9,075 bases of DNA, from the NCBI GenBank assembly GCA_029934695.1, contig JAOZLU010000014.1, positions 15,274 to 24,348 of the forward strand, written 5' to 3'. The notes under the pieces were generated by a model. It saw only the letters and a program-made list of their open reading frames with translations. It made no database searches and had not been told where the DNA came from. The DNA is from Desulfobacterales bacterium (GTDB taxonomy: Bacteria > Desulfobacterota > Desulfobacteria > Desulfobacterales > 4be13). A program made the translations under genes and the position numbers. Below, piece after piece: positions 1 to 5,987 of this stretch (its first letter is position 1; the number at the start of each line of letters is the position of its first letter).

Positions 1-1
1 G

Positions 2-346
2 GCCGCACCTATGGCCGCACCCATGGCGATGCCTGCGGCACCTGCCGCAGTTGCGTCGCCTAAACCTGCCCCTGCCGCACCGTCCGAACCTGCGGCCAAA
101 CCTGAACCTGAGGTAGCTGAAACACCTGCGGATGGCACGACGCTTACAGCACCAATGCCCGGCATGATTGTCAAGTATGAGAAACAGGTCGGCGATTCCG
201 TAAGCGAAGGCGAGACCGTTGTTGTTCTGGAAGCCATGAAGATGGAAAATGCCCTTCCCGCACCGGTAAACGGCACTGTCAAGGCGATCAATTACGGCAA
301 CGGCGATTCCGTGGCAAAAGGTGATGTGCTTTGTGTCATCGGATAG
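2..346 (+). CDS. Biotin carboxyl carrier domain, C-terminal part (5' end outside the window)
   Basis: The frame is open from base 2 and ends in TAG at 344-346, so the N-terminus lies upstream. The visible 114 residues begin with an Ala/Pro-rich flexible linker (about 40 residues), followed by a biotinyl domain of about 70 residues. This carries the biotinylation motif EAMKMEN; the lysine codon is 239-241. The domain ends VLCVIG, as biotinyl domains usually do. Such a domain swings biotin between a carboxylase and a carboxyltransferase site. The linker and position fit the gamma subunit or C-terminus of a methylmalonyl-CoA, glutaconyl-CoA or oxaloacetate decarboxylase, or of a transcarboxylase or pyruvate carboxylase subunit B; the sequence does not decide which. 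Neighbouring sucCD makes a role in methylmalonyl-CoA/succinyl-CoA conversion reasonable, as an inference. The ATGs at 11 and 23 lie inside the linker and may be internal. Lipoylation is unlikely because the motif is AMKM rather than DK(A/S). Confidence 0.9.
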   Translation, partial: AAPMAAPMAMPAAPAAVASPKPAPAAPSEPAAKPEPEVAETPADGTTLTAPMPGMIVKYEKQVGDSVSEGETVVVLEAMKMENALPAPVNGTVKAINYGNGDSVAKGDVLCVIG

Positions 347-360
347 TTTGAAATTGGATG

Positions 361-468
361 TTTGATGTTTGATGTTTGATGTTTGATACTCGATGTTTGA
401 TGTTTGATACTGGCAGTTTGAGAGCCGCATCAAACATCAAACATCAACATCAAGCATCAAGCATCAAA
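361..468. repeat. Mirrored heptamer repeat filling the biotin-carrier/sucC gap
   Basis: The left arm (361-409) is seven consecutive 7-base units: TTTGATG at 361, 368, 375 and 396, with variants TTTGATA (382, 403) and CTCGATG (389). After an 18-base spacer (410-427), the right arm (428-468) carries the complementary unit: CATCAAA at 428, 435 and 462, CATCAAG at 448 and 455, and a shortened CATCAA at 442. The arms can pair into one long hairpin in several registers. The right arm ends two bases before the AAGGAGAG ribosome site of sucC, so the structure could affect sucC translation or protect an mRNA end. That function is inference; the repeat is directly visible. Confidence 0.93.
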
Positions 469-481
469 TTAAGGAGAGAAT

Positions 482-1642
482 ATGAAAATTCATGAATATC
501 AGGCAAAGGAATTATTTAAAAAGTACAATATTCCCATACCCGAGGGCGGGGTCGCTTTTACGCCTGACGAGGCTGATGCGGTCGCGGGAAAACTCGGGGG
601 CTTTCCGGTGATTGTGAAAGCCCAGATACATGCGGGTGGCCGGGGAAAGGGTGGCGGCGTGAAGCTCGCCCAATCCTCGGACGAGGTGAAAAACATTGCC
701 GGCGAGATACTCGGCATGAATCTCGTCACCCACCAGACAGGCCCGGAAGGCAGACTTGTCAAGAAGCTCCTGGTGGAACAGGGACTCAACATTGAGAAAG
801 AGCTTTATCTGAGCATTGTTACGGATCGGGAAACAGCCAAGAATGTGATTATGGCCAGTGAGGCCGGCGGAATGGATATCGAAGAGGTCGCCGCAAAAAC
901 TCCTGAGAAGATCATCAAGGTCTTTGTTGACCCGCTGCTGGGGATTCAGCCCTATCACTGCCGGGAAACCGCATTTGGCCTGAATCTGTCACCCGCGGCC
1001 ATGAAGTTGTTTCATCCCATGCTCAGAAACCTTTATAATCTGTTTGCCGACTATGACTGCTCCCTGCTGGAGATCAATCCCCTTGTGATTACAGCAGAAC
1101 AGACAGTGATCGCTCTGGATGCGAAGGTCAATTTTGATGACAGTGCCCTGTTCCGTCATAAGGACATTATGGAATACCGGGATGTTGACGAGGAAGATCC
1201 CCTGGAGGTCGAGGCGTCAAAATATAACCTCAACTATATTAATCTGGACGGGAATGTCGGGAATATGGTCAACGGTGCCGGGCTGGCCATGGCCACCATG
1301 GACATTATCAAGTTCGCAGGTGCGGAACCCGCAAATTTTTTGGATGTAGGGGGCGGAGCCAATGCGGAGATGGTTGAGAACGGTTTCAGGATTATCCTCA
1401 GCGACAAAAATGTAAAGGGGATTCTGATTAATATTTTTGGCGGAATACTGCGTTGCGACGTGCTGGCCGAAGGCGTTGTTCAGGCGGCGAAAAAAGCAGA
1501 TATCAATGTCCCTGTGGTTGTCCGCATGGAAGGCACCAATGTTGAGAAAGGTCGTCAGATTCTTGCCGATTCCGGCCTGAATCTCACCACCGCGGTGGAT
1601 TTGAAGGACGCGGCGCAAAAGGTTGCAGAAATTGTTAATTGA
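482..1642 (+). CDS. sucC: Succinyl-CoA synthetase (ADP-forming) beta subunit
   Basis: This is the beta subunit of succinate-CoA ligase, which with SucD interconverts succinyl-CoA, ADP and phosphate with succinate, CoA and ATP in the cytoplasm. The 386 residues match the usual family length (about 388). An ATP-grasp nucleotide-binding half opens with MKIHEYQAKELF and has the glycine-rich loop GGRGKGGG at 52-59. Metal and nucleotide residues appear in LEINPL (196-201) and DAKVNFDD (213-220). The C-terminal CoA-ligase half shows GNVGNMVNGAGLAM (257-270), LDVGGGAN (287-294) and NIFGGILRCD (317-326), the loop region that contacts the phosphohistidine of SucD. ATG at 482 is preceded by AAGGAGAG (471-478). 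sucD follows 77 bases later. In a propionate- or acetate-oxidising anaerobe it would form ATP from succinyl-CoA. The related malate-CoA ligase beta subunit (MtkA) is the main alternative but less likely. Confidence 0.97.
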   Translation: MKIHEYQAKELFKKYNIPIPEGGVAFTPDEADAVAGKLGGFPVIVKAQIHAGGRGKGGGVKLAQSSDEVKNIAGEILGMNLVTHQTGPEGRLVKKLLVEQGLNIEKELYLSIVTDRETAKNVIMASEAGGMDIEEVAAKTPEKIIKVFVDPLLGIQPYHCRETAFGLNLSPAAMKLFHPMLRNLYNLFADYDCSLLEINPLVITAEQTVIALDAKVNFDDSALFRHKDIMEYRDVDEEDPLEVEASKYNLNYINLDGNVGNMVNGAGLAMATMDIIKFAGAEPANFLDVGGGANAEMVENGFRIILSDKNVKGILINIFGGILRCDVLAEGVVQAAKKADINVPVVVRMEGTNVEKGRQILADSGLNLTTAVDLKDAAQKVAEIVN

Positions 1643-1653
1643 GAATTGTCCTG

Positions 1654-1693
1654 CTGTCCGTTGTCATTGCGTCTTGGCACTGACAACTGACAA
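1654..1693. repeat. Imperfect inverted repeat with TGACAAC heptamers, sucC/sucD gap
   Basis: Bases 1654-1669 pair with 1678-1693 at 13 of 16 positions around an 8-base loop. The right side holds two adjacent copies of TGACAAC (1681-1694), and the left side the mirrored GTTGTCA-like words. The layout, short heptamers in opposed arms, matches the other gaps in this operon although the heptamer differs. There is no T-run after it, so it is not an evident terminator. The sucD ribosome site AAGGGGAG (1706-1713) starts shortly downstream. Confidence 0.75.
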
Positions 1694-1719
1694 CCGACTT
1701 ACATAAAGGGGAGTAAAAA

Positions 1720-2592
1720 GTGAGTATATTTGTTGATAAAAATACGCGCTTGGTGGTTCAAGGAATCACAGGCAAAGAAGGACAGTTTCACACCCGCCAA
1801 TGCGTTGCCTACGGGACAAATGTTGTAGCGGGGGTGACCCCGGGAAAAGCTGGCCAGAAAATGGACGACGTCCCGGTTTTTAATTCAGTAAAGGACGCGG
1901 TGAAAGAAGCCGGTGCCAATTGCAGCATGATATTTGTGCCGCCGCCTTTTGCAGCAGATGCGATAATGGAATCGGTGGACGCGGGGATTGATCTTATTGT
2001 TGCCATCACCGAAGGAATTCCGGTCATGGACATGATGAAGGTCAAGAACTATATGACTGACAAGTCCTCACGTCTTATCGGGCCGAACTGTCCCGGCATC
2101 ATCACCCCCGGGGAGTGTAAAATCGGCATTATGCCGGGACCGACGCATAAACCCGGGGGACCCATCGGCGTGGTTTCCCGCTCCGGGACCCTGACTTATG
2201 AGGTGGTTCATCAGTTGACCATGCAGGGGATCGGACAGACCACCTGCATCGGCATCGGCGGCGATCCGGTGAACGGCACCAACTTCATTGACTGCCTGGA
2301 TGCCTTTGAAAAAGATGCGGAGACCAAGGGCATTGTCATGGTCGGAGAAATCGGCGGGAACGCGGAAGAAGAAGCAGCCGCGTTTATTAAAGAGAAAATG
2401 ACAAAACCGGTGGTTGGATTTATCGCAGGTCTGACTGCGCCTCCGGGGAGAAGAATGGGACATGCCGGAGCAATCATCAGCGGCGGGAGTGGCACGGGCC
2501 AGGGAAAAGTCACCGCGATGAAAGAATGCGGCATCCATGTCTGTGAAAATCTTGGTACGCTTGGGGAATTGTGCGCCAAGGTGCTTGTATAG
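1720..2592 (+). CDS. sucD: Succinyl-CoA synthetase alpha subunit
   Basis: This is the partner of SucC. The alpha subunit binds CoA and carries the histidine that is transiently phosphorylated during succinyl-CoA/ATP interconversion. The 290 residues agree with the family length (288-290). The N-terminal Rossmann-like CoA-binding domain shows GITGKEGQFHTRQ (15-27). GPNCPGI (121-127) and SRSGTLTYE (153-161) are conserved in the ligase domain. The catalytic histidine is His248 in GRRMGHAGAI, followed by the glycine-rich SGGSGTGQGK. The start is GTG at 1720: AAGGGGAG lies 6 bases upstream and MSIFVDKNTRLVVQGITG aligns with the normal SucD start. It is almost certainly cotranscribed with sucC, with equal subunit supply expected. 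Some Cys residues near the C-terminus (270, 275, 285) are unremarkable for the family. Confidence 0.97.
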   Translation: MSIFVDKNTRLVVQGITGKEGQFHTRQCVAYGTNVVAGVTPGKAGQKMDDVPVFNSVKDAVKEAGANCSMIFVPPPFAADAIMESVDAGIDLIVAITEGIPVMDMMKVKNYMTDKSSRLIGPNCPGIITPGECKIGIMPGPTHKPGGPIGVVSRSGTLTYEVVHQLTMQGIGQTTCIGIGGDPVNGTNFIDCLDAFEKDAETKGIVMVGEIGGNAEEEAAAFIKEKMTKPVVGFIAGLTAPPGRRMGHAGAIISGGSGTGQGKVTAMKECGIHVCENLGTLGELCAKVLV

Positions 2593-2603
2593 GAAATATA
2601 TGG

Positions 2604-2651
2604 CTGTAAGCTGTGATTCCAAGTTTTAAGCTGTCATTTCACAGCTTACAG
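2604..2651. repeat. 13-bp perfect inverted repeat with GCTGTAA heptamers after sucD
   Basis: CTGTAAGCTGTGA (2604-2616) is perfectly mirrored at 2639-2651 around a 22-base loop. The left arm reads as two 7-base units, GCTGTAA and GCTGTGA (2603-2616), and the loop contains a further partial copy, TAAGCTGTCA. It starts 11 bases after the sucD stop, so it could stabilise the 3' end of the sucCD message or assist termination. There is no downstream T-run, so a classic Rho-independent terminator is not supported. Confidence 0.85.
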
Positions 2652-2739
2652 GCGTATGAAGCACCTGCTACACGGATTAATGATTTTCTGATTATAACGC
2701 TTTTAAGGGAGGCTGAAATCAGCCCTGCATCGCACCTTT

Positions 2740-2771
2740 TTAACCACAAAGGCCACAAAAGGGGCACAAAG
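2740..2771. repeat. Short degenerate ACAAAG tandem repeat
   Basis: Three copies of a (C)CACAAAGG-like word occur at irregular 9-13-base spacing after TTTTTAA: CCACAAAGG, CCACAAAAGG and GCACAAAG. Comparable AACCACAAAG strings are, from memory, common intergenic repeats in several delta-proteobacterial genomes. I can see only this one copy here and infer no function. Confidence 0.55.
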
Positions 2772-2930
2772 CTTAAACCTGCACGTTCGGCCGGATCTGT
2801 CTGTAGGTGCGGGAGCCTCCCCTGAATCCGTTATAATCAGATGATTTTATTGATGGTAATTTTCGGGATGAAATCCGGCAGGAGCATCTGAATCAAAATT
2901 ATGAAACGCTGAACCCTGCCAGGCTCGGCT

Positions 2931-2972
2931 CGGATTGCCAAATCCAAACCATCTGCCGGATTTGGCAATCCG
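2931..2972. repeat. 15-bp perfect inverted repeat upstream of lysS
   Basis: CGGATTGCCAAATCC (2931-2945) is perfectly mirrored by GGATTTGGCAATCCG (2958-2972) around a 12-base loop. No T-run follows, so it is not an ordinary terminator. A shorter possible stem, GGCAGG (2877-2882) with CCTGCC (2915-2920), lies just upstream. The hairpin sits between the two copies of the duplicated words noted for this gap, so a folded RNA leader for lysS or a small mobile palindromic element are both possible. Neither is demonstrated. Confidence 0.85.
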
Positions 2973-3056
2973 GTTGAATCAAAATCCGAATCTGCTCGGC
3001 AGGAGCAGGGAACAGGGAAGTTATTTGGTCACAGTTTCTTAATTAAGGAGAACAAA

Positions 3057-4679
3057 TTGGGAAAAAATACAACATCTGTTGAAATAAACACCGACATAAA
3101 GGAAAAAAAGCTCTGGCCTTATGGTGAGGCGAATAAGTTGTTAAAACGCTATGATTACAGTCCGGATCACATTTATACTTTTGAAACCGGGTTCGGCCCT
3201 TCAGGATTTCCTCATATTGGCACATTTGGTGAGGTTGTAAGGACTGAATTCATTATCAATGCGCTCAAGGAGGCCGGATTCAAAACAAAACTGATTGTTT
3301 TTTCAGATGATCTGGACGGGCTTCGCAAAGTTCCTGAAGACATGCCGGATTGGCTTGGAGAGCATCTTGGAAAACCTGTGTCGTCAATTCCTGATCCTTT
3401 TGGAGAATGCGAGTCCTTTTCTGAACACATGAATGAAAAACTCAGGCAGATGCTTGACTGGATGGAAATGGACTATGAGTTCAGAACATCAAGAGAGAGC
3501 TACGAAAACGGAGATTTTGATGAAGCCATCAAGATATTGCTGCGTAACTACAATACGCTTGAGAAAATAATAGCCCCGACTTTGTCCAAAGAAACCTTGC
3601 AGGACTGGTATCCGTTTTTTCCGATATGTGAAAAATGCGGAAGTGTTCTGACGACCATGGTTAAAGATGTCAATGCCGAAGGTGACACAGTTCAATACTC
3701 ATGCACGAAAACACACGGAGTGCTTCACGGCTGCGGGTTTGAAGGCTCTCAGACCGCGCTTAAAGGTCATGGCAAAATGACATGGCGCGTGGACTGGCCC
3801 ATGAGGTGGTACGCGCTGGGCATTGATTATGAACTGTACGGCAAGGATTTAATTGAGTCGTTTAAGATCGGCAGACGGATTATGAATCAGATATTCCGCA
3901 CCAAAGACCCTGAAAATATGTTCTATGAAATGTTTCTGGATGAGGGCGGAGCAAAAATTTCAAAATCAAAAGGCAAGGGGCTTACTGTTGAAGAATGGCT
4001 GAAGTATGGCACAACCGAATCCCTTTATCTGCTGATGTACAGGCGTCCCAGGAAGGCCAAAGAACTGTCATTCAATATTATCCCGTCTTATGTGGATGAT
4101 GTGATCTCGCTTTCCTCAGGCTATCACAGCAAGACAGATGTGAAAGAGCATGAATTTGAATTCATTACACGGTTTCATGCAAAAGAGACGGCTTTTCCAA
4201 ATATCAGTTATATGCTGATATGCAACCTGATGACCGCTCTCAAATCAGGTGACAGCAAACTGATAAAAAATTATCTGTCCCAGCAAAAGGATTTGACGAA
4301 TGAAGACCTTGAAAGTGACTTTTTAAGCGGCATGATTGAGAAAGCCGGAAAGTTCCATAATGATTTTATCTCTGCCAAGAAACATGATATTGCTTTTTCT
4401 GATGAGGATATTTTTCTTTTGGGGCAGTTTGTGGGACTGCTTTATACGGAACTGTCGGCAGAGGAGATTCATAACGCTGTTTATACCATCGCACGGCAAA
4501 ATGACAGAAACCCCAAAGACTTCTTCAGAATCATATATCTTGTTTTTATCGGACAGGACAGGGGCCCGAGAATAGGCTCTTTTGTCAAAATGATCGGTCA
4601 GGAAAAAAGTGTTGAAATTATAACCGGTGCGATCAGGGCGTTCTTTGATGAGAAGAACCGGACTGAGATGGAAGCTTAA
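3057..4679 (+). CDS. lysS: Lysyl-tRNA synthetase, class I (archaeal type)
   Basis: This enzyme attaches lysine to tRNA-Lys. It is the class I LysRS, unrelated in fold to the class II enzyme of most bacteria and typical of archaea, spirochaetes and some proteobacterial lineages. The 540 residues fit the family. The Rossmann catalytic domain has the HIGH motif as HIGT (53-56, in GFPHIGTFGEV) and the KMSKS loop as KISKS (300-304). A Cys cluster, CEKCG (191-195) plus C216 and C226, could bind zinc in the inserted domain. The C-terminal 200 residues look helical, as expected for the class I LysRS anticodon-binding region. The start is TTG at 3057, six bases after AAGGAG (3045-3050); no in-frame ATG near this point has comparable support. 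The gene stands alone, with a long gap before it and a terminator after it. Whether a class II LysRS also exists in this genome cannot be seen. Confidence 0.95.
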   Translation: MGKNTTSVEINTDIKEKKLWPYGEANKLLKRYDYSPDHIYTFETGFGPSGFPHIGTFGEVVRTEFIINALKEAGFKTKLIVFSDDLDGLRKVPEDMPDWLGEHLGKPVSSIPDPFGECESFSEHMNEKLRQMLDWMEMDYEFRTSRESYENGDFDEAIKILLRNYNTLEKIIAPTLSKETLQDWYPFFPICEKCGSVLTTMVKDVNAEGDTVQYSCTKTHGVLHGCGFEGSQTALKGHGKMTWRVDWPMRWYALGIDYELYGKDLIESFKIGRRIMNQIFRTKDPENMFYEMFLDEGGAKISKSKGKGLTVEEWLKYGTTESLYLLMYRRPRKAKELSFNIIPSYVDDVISLSSGYHSKTDVKEHEFEFITRFHAKETAFPNISYMLICNLMTALKSGDSKLIKNYLSQQKDLTNEDLESDFLSGMIEKAGKFHNDFISAKKHDIAFSDEDIFLLGQFVGLLYTELSAEEIHNAVYTIARQNDRNPKDFFRIIYLVFIGQDRGPRIGSFVKMIGQEKSVEIITGAIRAFFDEKNRTEMEA

Positions 4680-4695
4680 TCCCATTTATAAAAAT

Positions 4696-4784
4696 AACCC
4701 GTCATAAGCTGCCATTCCTGCGGAAGCAGGAATCCAGCAGGCGCACTCTCATTTTATCGGGAATGAGATGACGGGTTGTTTTTT
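4696..4784 (+). terminator. Rho-independent terminator of lysS with a nested palindrome
   Basis: The outer stem pairs AACCCGTCAT (4696-4705) with ATGACGGGTT (4768-4777). Six T residues follow at 4779-4784 after a single G. The long interior is not empty: it contains a separate 8-bp hairpin (4714-4733). The structure begins 17 bases after the lysS stop and lies fully upstream of the next gene's chosen start, so it should separate lysS transcription from the downstream cassette. Confidence 0.85.
4714..4733. repeat. ATTCCTGC palindrome, resembling a widespread intergenic repeat
   Basis: ATTCCTGC (4714-4721) and GCAGGAAT (4726-4733) form a perfect 8-bp stem with a GGAA loop, followed by CCAGCAG. 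From memory, GTCATTCCCGC...GCGGGAATCCAG elements (including the Neisseria dRS3 type) have this form and occur in many proteobacteria. The surrounding GTCAT (4701-4705) and ATGAC (4768-4772) fit the ends of such an element, which suggests the lysS terminator was built from, or invaded by, one. Confidence 0.65.
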
Positions 4785-4805
4785 GATTATGCACTTAATT
4801 TTAAT
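4776..4805 (+). promoter_or_regulatory. Weak candidate promoter for the three-gene cassette
   Basis: TTGTTT (4776-4781) and TTTAAT (4800-4805) are separated by 18 bases in an AT-rich stretch directly after the lysS terminator and about 50 bases before the ATG at 4854. The -10-like box matches TATAAT at five of six positions; the -35-like box is poor and overlaps the terminator T-run. A promoter is expected here because the terminator separates the units, but this exact placement is a guess. Confidence 0.22.
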
Positions 4806-4853
4806 TTAGCTCAAGAGACATTGTTTAAAAAGGATTATTGGGAGAATACAGCT

Positions 4854-5987
4854 ATGACAAATGACAAATATAAATTTGCTCAGGGCATTGATGAAGAGGA
4901 GACTTTAAGTGATGAATCTATAAAACAACCTTACGATCCAAGTAGGATTCAGGTTGACCCCAAACCGATGACTGTATTTCAGGTGATGCGAAAGATAGAA
5001 AAAAAAGAAATCAACCTTCAACCTGATTTCCAGCGTAATATCGTATGGGATGAGATACGTCAGAGCAGACTTATAGAATCCATACTGATACGGATCCCTC
5101 TGCCTGCGTTTTATCTGGATGCCACAAACGATGATAAGTGGATGGTGGTTGACGGACTTCAGCGTCTGACAACTTTGGATCGTTTTATCAATAAAAAAGA
5201 GCTTCGCTTAAAAAATCTTGAATTCTTAGGTGATCGAGTAAATGATGAGGGAGAAAAAATTTTTGATGAAAAAGGTTTTGATGAACTTCCTCGTAACTTT
5301 CAACGGGTTATTGAAGAAGCTTATTTGCACTTATATGTGATAAAGCCGGATACCCCTGCTGAGGCAAAATTTTCCATTTTCTATCGTATCAATACAGGCG
5401 GAATGGTATTGTCGGCACAGGAAATTCGCCATTGTCTGTTTCAGGGAAGGGCGACAACGCTGCTCAAAGAATTGGCTGAGTCAGATGAATTTGTGGACGC
5501 GACCACCGGTTCCATTAACACCAAGAGAATGGATGATCGGGAATGTGTACTCCGCTATTGTGCATTTCACCTTATGGGTTATAAACGATATCGAAGACCA
5601 GATCTTAATCATTTTTTAAACAAAGCAATGGCTATAATTAACAAAATGAAGCAGAAACGTGCTTCAAAGCTTGAATCTGAATTCAAAAAATCAATGGAAA
5701 TTTCAGAAAAAATTTTTGAAGAAGATGCCTTTCGTAAAATGTTTGAAAGGAATGGGCGAAAAAGCCCCATTAACAAGGCTTTGTTTGAGGTATGGTCTGT
5801 GTGTTTGGAGCAATTTGATGAGGATGAACTTTCAGATAATAAAGAAAAGATCATTAACGGCTTTATAAATGCAATGAATAAAGATGATGAATATGTAGCA
5901 TCAGTTAGCCAAGGCACCGGCGGTGTAAAAAGAGTTCATAAGCGTTTTAAAACTACACTCGAAATTATCAAAGGAGCTATCTCATGA
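4854..5987 (+). CDS. DUF262 (GmrS/ParB-like) family protein, first gene of cassette
   Basis: This 377-residue protein has a clear N-terminal DUF262 domain. Visible motifs are LQPDFQRNIVWD (55-66), QSRLIESIL followed by IPLPAFYL (70-88), DGLQRLTTL (100-108; the family's usual DGQQR with Leu at the third position), and FYRINTGG...QEIR (177-192). DUF262 domains are ParB/sulfiredoxin-like. In GmrSD-type IV restriction and related phage-defence proteins they bind or hydrolyse NTPs to control a nuclease. The remaining 180 residues are charged and helical-looking; I see no His-Asn-His (DUF1524) nuclease motif, so this protein alone is not a GmrSD-like enzyme. ATG 4854 is preferred because GGGAG (4840-4844) precedes it; the frame stays open upstream to a TTG at 4776 that lies inside the terminator. 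The stop overlaps the next ATG. Its role in defence is inferred from domain and neighbours. Confidence 0.88.
   Translation: MTNDKYKFAQGIDEEETLSDESIKQPYDPSRIQVDPKPMTVFQVMRKIEKKEINLQPDFQRNIVWDEIRQSRLIESILIRIPLPAFYLDATNDDKWMVVDGLQRLTTLDRFINKKELRLKNLEFLGDRVNDEGEKIFDEKGFDELPRNFQRVIEEAYLHLYVIKPDTPAEAKFSIFYRINTGGMVLSAQEIRHCLFQGRATTLLKELAESDEFVDATTGSINTKRMDDRECVLRYCAFHLMGYKRYRRPDLNHFLNKAMAIINKMKQKRASKLESEFKKSMEISEKIFEEDAFRKMFERNGRKSPINKALFEVWSVCLEQFDEDELSDNKEKIINGFINAMNKDDEYVASVSQGTGGVKRVHKRFKTTLEIIKGAIS

Larger units (their letters stand above)
2593..3056. other. 464-base gap with repeats and no convincing gene, upstream of lysS
   Basis: No reading frame here looks like a protein; a 70-codon frame at 2613-2825 crosses the repeats and has no recognisable content. 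The gap carries inverted repeats at 2604-2651 and 2931-2972, an ACAAAG repeat at 2740-2771, and a small palindrome GGCTGA-AA-TCAGCC at 2711-2724. Two 11-base words are each present twice: CGGCAGGAGCA at 2876-2886 and 2997-3007, and TGAATCAAAAT at 2889-2899 and 2975-2985. A perfect TATAAT lies at 2832-2837 but has no matching -35 box at normal spacing. The promoter of lysS should lie somewhere here, but I cannot place it. I see no clear riboswitch or T-box. Confidence 0.7.

Noticed and set aside
361..468. CRISPR array
   Set aside because: The repeats are contiguous 7-base units without spacers and are mirrored, unlike CRISPR repeat-spacer units.
2604..2651. Rho-independent terminator of sucCD
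   Set aside because: The stem is good, but it is followed by GGCGTATGAAGC rather than a T-run; recorded as an inverted repeat only.
2613..2825. 70-codon open frame in the gap after sucD
   Set aside because: It starts inside a 13-bp inverted repeat, runs through the ACAAAG repeat, lacks a ribosome site and has no recognisable protein pattern.
2593..3056. Lysine riboswitch or T-box leader for lysS
   Set aside because: I could not find a T-box consensus, a specifier loop or the multi-helix lysine riboswitch core; the hairpins present lack a terminator T-run.
4776..4853. Upstream 26-codon extension of the DUF262 gene (TTG at 4776)
   Set aside because: The TTG is in the stem and T-run of the lysS terminator and has no ribosome site, whereas ATG 4854 follows GGGAG.
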